A stretch of 64,000 bases of DNA, from the NCBI GenBank assembly GCA_001414345.1, contig LLCB01000018.1, positions 62,001-126,000 of the forward strand. The letters are read 5' to 3'. The position numbers and the translations under genes are program-made. Of this stretch, positions 59,381-64,000 are shown in pieces (positions within the stretch are counted from its first letter, which is position 1; every line of letters begins with the position of its first letter). Under the pieces are notes generated by a model that searched no databases, was not told the origin of the DNA, and was given only the letters and a program-made list of their open reading frames with translations. This DNA comes from Hymenoscyphus infarciens. Lineage: Eukaryota; Ascomycota; Leotiomycetes; Helotiales; Helotiaceae.

Positions 59381-62300
59381 TTATATATACTCCTCTTTTT
59401 TTATTACTAAAGGTTTTTGTGAGTTACTTGCGTTACTTGAGTTACTTGAGGTGCGACTTTTATGGGGATTGTTTGTTGGTTGGTTGTGATTTTTTTACTT
59501 GGGCCCTTGGGGTGTTTCTCTTTTGCTGTCGGGGTTTGAGTTGTTGTTGATTTGGGTTTTTGTGTTTGTTGGGGGGGTTTGGGGGTTTTGTGGAGCGTGG
59601 TGGGTATGGGTGTGAAGAGGTTATGGGTTTGTGAAAAGGTGGGTTGTAATATAGGTGTGTAAGGCATACGCAACCATGGGAAACTCGTGCCGACATGATA
59701 GTTGTTTGTGATGAGATATTTCATTGGGTTGGTGTGTTGGGGATTATGGTGGAGGTCGAAGAAGTGAGGGTTGGTTGGTGAATTTTCGGGTGTAGGAACG
59801 GTCAAGGGTAACTTTTCAATTTATTTTGAGCAGGGTTGGAGGAAGTGAAAGGTTAGTTTTCACGGTGACTTTTCCTGAGGAATAAATGGGGTTTATGGGG
59901 GATATCTGGGGTGATTGAGAGAGTGTGGGTGGTGTTGTTGTGGAATGGGTGGATGTCTTGTCTCGACTTCACTTGGTTGAGGAAGAGTAGAGAAGAGTTG
60001 GTTTGAACTTGATTCAAGGTCGGATATTAATAGAAAATTCCAAGTAGCTTAGCTTAAAACAAGGTATAATATGCTCGACTTCGTCCTCGACAGCTGGTCT
60101 GTTTAGGCAATATACGATCTAAGGCAATATAACTAGCTCCCTCCATAGTGTTTCTGAACTAACTTCGTTGTCAAAAAAAGGCTAATTTTCTTGGGCTGGA
60201 GTTGCTTGTGTAATAATTTAATAGGGCCTATATCTGCTGTCGAGGCTTTTCTTGTTATCGAATTGGTTTCTTCCATTCATTTGTGAGTTTACGAGCGTAA
60301 GCTGTCAAGGATCTGCCAGGGAACGGGGAAGAAAAAGATCTTGATTTTACTTGCTGGATGAAGGGGGTATAATCTGGGATTAGAGGTTTTTATGTGTCTC
60401 CCAGCAATATCAGATGGCTTCTTTGTTTTCCCTGTCAATTTCCACTTTAACCCAGTTGTGCTCTTTTATTCTTCTTCCTGTCGCTTTTTTTGGTTTTCGG
60501 GGAGGTTACTGGCAATTAAGGGACGGGGGTTTTTGTTTGAAGAGAATGGGTTCGCTTAAGCTTTGGTAATGTTAGGTATTGGAAAGTTGAAGAAGTTTAG
60601 ATTCAAAGAGAAGGAGAAGTTGAGGGTTTTAGTTGGGTCCTTCTTTTCGAAGGGCATCTTCTAGATTTGTGCTGGATTTTGAGGTTAATTTGTTGATTCC
60701 TTTGCTGGAGTATCTGAGCGATGTTCTTTCTAAGTTATTGTGTAAAGTCGGAATGGAGAATCAGGTGTACTTTCAAGTTGTAAAGCGAAGAAAGAATATA
60801 TGGGGTTCAGCCCCGTAGTGAGCGCGCTCTTATCTAGATGCAACTCCCTATTTTTAGAGGTGAGAAAATTATCGTGGTATGCAAAGTTTCTGGGGGATAG
60901 ACTCGTGGAGTATCTGGTGAGATTGAGGTGTTTTACTGTCGGTTGCAATTCAATGTCGAGAATTGGAAACGGTTAGACCCTGAAGACTTGAGAGATAGAA
61001 AGTCAAACTCAAGAGGAAGATGGTGAGGTTGGAGAACGAGAGGCCAAAAGAGAAAACAGTTTACAGAGGAAAGAGCACTAGAGAGGAAGAGGGGGCAAGA
61101 CTTACGGGTTCCCAAACCCAATGTCTCATGCTTCTCCTCGTATCTTTGGGTTAATTCATGAACTGGCGTCAATGGAATGAAGCTGTATTTAACTCCCACA
61201 GTTAAGGGAGAAGGACTTGGGAAGATGTGTTGGAGAGAGTGTGTTTAAAAGATCTTGAGGTTGTTTTTGTTGAGAGCGTAAATAGAGCGAAGACGTGCTA
61301 CCAATTGATCGGACCTCCTCTTACTTCATACTGATTAGAGAGTAGTGCTTATTTGCTTTTAAGTAAGCGACAAAGCGTTCTGAAAAATTTCAAACCGGAG
61401 CCCCTTTCTCTCACGTATTAAATTGAAAGGTGAGAACTGGAAGATGGTAATTCTTCTTCTTAAATTCATGCTGCCGACAATGTTTCTGTTTTTTTCTGGT
61501 TCAACTCCGACTATACCATTTCATACTGCGACGGCCTACGCATTTCCAGGCTTGGATTCATTAGCAAAACTAAATACTTTTTTCGCCGTATGTTTTAGTA
61601 AAATTGAGGCGTCTCAAAGTCACAAGAACAGTCCTTTCCAAGGTATGTGACAACTATCATTCGCTGTCGAAATTTGATCCACTGTCGACAGCTTCTTCTG
61701 GAATAGGGAGTCTTGCTATAAGGTTTTCAGCGCTAATATTTATGAGCGGAACGCGGACCCGAAGTATGAGGAAGCAGCATCTGTATCCCACATAACTCAA
61801 AAAGACATTAGAGTGAAAATGATGGCCACTGACTTAGTTGAGAGAAGAAATCAAAGCATAGGACTGAACTTATAGATAACAAGCTTATGGTATATTTTTG
61901 GGAGAGCGTATGAAGTTACTAAATTAGAGCATTTTCGAAAACGAGTTGAAGAAGGAGAAAAAGAGAATGGTGTTAATATTGATAAGTGACTGGTGGATTT
62001 CCTAAACTAGTGTATGATAATTAGCTACCTATAATCTCGATTACGTAGATGGGAAGCGTGTTTGAGAGACGATTCAATCTCAACAATGATAATAACCCTT
62101 AGAAAGTGCTATCAGCCTCTGGTATACGCTAGACAAGATCCAAGGTCCGTCGAAGTAAACCCTCCAAAGACACCTTAAATGAAAAACCTAATATCGAGGT
62201 ACTAAGCATGATAAGGGTCACTAGAATAGCAGTGATTTGGCTGGAATTGAGGAAGACATTAGTTATACTTTTAAATTTTGGAAAATGCTTCTAAAATGGA

Positions 62301-62818
62301 CAATAAACAAATTTTCGACAGTAAGTTAAGCGAAAAAGAACTCAATTCCCTTTAACCTAGTGGAGGGGCCTCCTAAAAAGTCTGTAGCTAAGCAATTAGT
62401 TACCTAAATACTCTAACTCCTTCTTTACTCGTAATAGCCTTGGAAATCCTCTTGTTTTAGTATAACAACTAATAGAAATAATATAAGAGAGAAGCTCGGC
62501 TTTTAAAGAAGAGGCTGAGAGCTTTTTTCACGTTTATAAAGTGATATGAAAGAAGTTTCGTAGTATCTTATAGAGATTTAATGATTTTTTAACTATATAT
62601 AACGCCATATAGTCTTCCCAGGGGGGGGGGAGTTTCTCGCTTAGTTGATTTCTAGCCCTAAGCGACGAAATGTTACGCAACTCCTTAAGTCAAGACATAA
62701 AAATCCAGAGCACCCGTTTTCTAATCTAAAAAGGAAGCTTAGTCTATCTTTCAAGAAGACTAAAGGTAATTATATAGTCCTTTACCTAAGATAGCATAGG
62801 AAGTCTTTAAGAATCATA

Positions 62819-63365
62819 TAGTAAGTTATAAGTTAAGCTTAAACTTGCTTGCTTTTTTTATAATCTAAGCTTTTTAAGAAAATTCCTTGATTTCCCGCCT
62901 TTTTAAGCACTCTTTTATCTATTAATTAATAATAATATATAGTATACAATCTATAAGAATAGGAAAGAAGAGGCTTATATCTCCTCTTATACTCTATAAA
63001 CTTTATAAGACAAAAACAAACAATTCTATATCTGTCTTAATTTCTATAAGGTCTTAGCATAGCCTGTTATTAACCTTATATAGTGCTATAGAGGTAGTAA
63101 AAAAATAAATCAAAATCCTTTTAAGAAAAGTAGTACTTTTAAGAATTTTTTATCTTTTAGTTAACTTTTATTATACTTACTTTAAATTAATAAGTAATAT
63201 AGAAGAGAGATAATTAGATATAGCGCTTCTTTATAGCTAAGCCTTATCTCTTTTAGAGCACTTTTATTTTATATCTTCTAAAGAAAAGAGAGAGAAAGCC
63301 TTAATAAAAATAAGCTTAGATTATAAAAAAAGTAGGCAAATTTAAGCTTAACTCGTAACTCACTG
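62819..63365. mobile_element. 547-bp Tc1/mariner-like MITE with about 54-bp terminal inverted repeats
   Basis: The left arm begins TAGTAAGTTATAAGTTAAGC and the reverse complement of the right arm begins CAGTGAGTTACGAGTTAAGC; both run on to TTTTTTTATAATCTAAGCTT. Across about 54 bp there are roughly seven mismatches, all transitions of the RIP type. TA dinucleotides flank the element at 62817-62818 and 63366-63367, the target duplication expected of the Tc1/mariner superfamily. The interior is AT-rich, has no transposase ORF and looks RIP-affected. It is non-autonomous or decayed. Confidence 0.75.
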
Positions 63366-64000
63366 TAAGAAATCCAGGGTTATTCCAAAAAAGTAAAACT
63401 CCTCAAAAAATACATAGAAAATGCCACGGTTTTTGCACTTTCCCTTCAAAAAGTGACTACTTAAACCTAATTCAAGTTAAAAGAGAATAAAGTGATGCTC
63501 TACTCGACTAAAGCTCCAGGTCTAGCTCCAGCTCCAGTTTCCCAGCACCTGATATGGATGAAAGAGAAGCGAGGGAGCCAGAGATACTCACTCGTTTCAC
63601 GTAAATGTGAAGTGCAACCGCTGAAGACGGTCGTATACGCAATAAAAGATATAAAACAATCGAACTAGGTAAGTTTCGAGTAGATTGTTTTTAAGGGGCG
63701 TATCTTTCCTTCGGCCTCACTTGCCAAAATTCCCAGGTTACTAGTTTACCGCCTATCTCCCGGATATTCAATATATAATCATCCATCAAGTACCCTAGTT
63801 GACAAAAACCCAGCTCCTTTACGTCGAAAATTATACGAACAGAGCAACGAATTGGGCGTATTTTATTCCGCGATTAAAACAAAGCTAAAAAATATTAAGA
63901 ATTAAATTTTCGCTAGATTGAAGCCTGTTTTTGTTATTACCGTTTATCTTGCTGAGTTTCTTTTGGTATTTTTTCCAGTAGATATGCAAGATTCGACAAC

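Larger units (their letters stand above)
57696..64000. other. 6.3-kb gene-poor stretch with simple repeats and small elements
   Basis: After the AMP deaminase stop I find no convincing gene to the end of the window. ORFs of 60-132 codons exist, but they are low-complexity or lack motifs and closing splice sites. The stretch alternates between GT-rich simple sequence (57720-58260 and about 59400-60000), AT-rich DNA and ordinary composition. Listed separately are two inverted-repeat elements and the main repeats. Confidence 0.5.

Noticed and set aside
59407..59805. 132-codon minus-strand ORF rich in Thr, Pro and Lys
   Set aside because: It is the complement of GT-rich simple sequence, with no signal peptide, no motif and repeated TQVTQVT-like text; chance openness is more likely.
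60933..61199. Minus-strand frame with a peptide LTPVHELTQRYEEKHETLG before a GTAAGT donor
   Set aside because: It has no ATG in frame, and neither an upstream exon nor a matching downstream exon could be found. Possibly a gene fragment, but not supportable.

Overview
The window is nuclear DNA of a filamentous ascomycete (Pezizomycotina). The evidence is many short introns of about 45-100 bp with GTAAGT or GTATGT donors and CTAAC-type branch sites, a typical housekeeping gene set, and a 13-kb AT-rich block with heavy RIP-type mutation (C to T and G to A, with CA and TG dinucleotides nearly gone). A member of the Leotiomycetes is my best guess from overall gene character, but that is inference.

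Layout. 1-2400: two broken minus-strand genes, a sugar transporter interrupted by a 252-bp inverted-repeat element and a small secreted protein gene. 2994-8515: the DNA-binding protein Abp2 (-), a peroxisomal adenine nucleotide carrier (+) and a short-chain dehydrogenase (-). 8516-11176: no recognisable gene. 11177-13181: a 13-exon gene (-) for a secreted Ala/Lys/Ser-rich repeat protein in which nearly every repeat has its own mini-exon; this is the most unusual gene here. 13182-16400: no recognisable gene. 16401-26966: the endocytic adaptor Sla1 (-), an MFS permease (-), alpha-tubulin (-) and the GPI-mannosyltransferase subunit Pga1 (+).

27000-40300: repeat island. A hAT DNA transposon (27700-40288, perfect 8-bp target duplication) contains a complete but dead 8.1-kb Ty3/gypsy chromovirus (about 30861-38949). 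Both carry dense RIP mutations, including in the two LTRs.

40432-57695: gene-rich again, with a WW-domain Pro/Gln-rich protein (-), an LtrA-family membrane protein (-), a doubtful small gene (-), the PP2A B-type regulatory subunit (+), a nucleotide-sugar transporter of the Yea4/SLC35B4 type (+) and AMP deaminase (+). 57696-64000: no convincing gene; it holds microsatellites, a minisatellite split by one small inverted-repeat element, and a second 547-bp Tc1/mariner-like element near the end.

The housekeeping genes serve unrelated processes (replication, peroxisome, endocytosis, cytoskeleton, GPI anchors, phosphatase signalling, purine metabolism) and show no cluster logic. No tRNA, rRNA or CRISPR array was seen. 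Exon borders below come from reading splice signals and checking that phases close; no alignment or transcript data were available.
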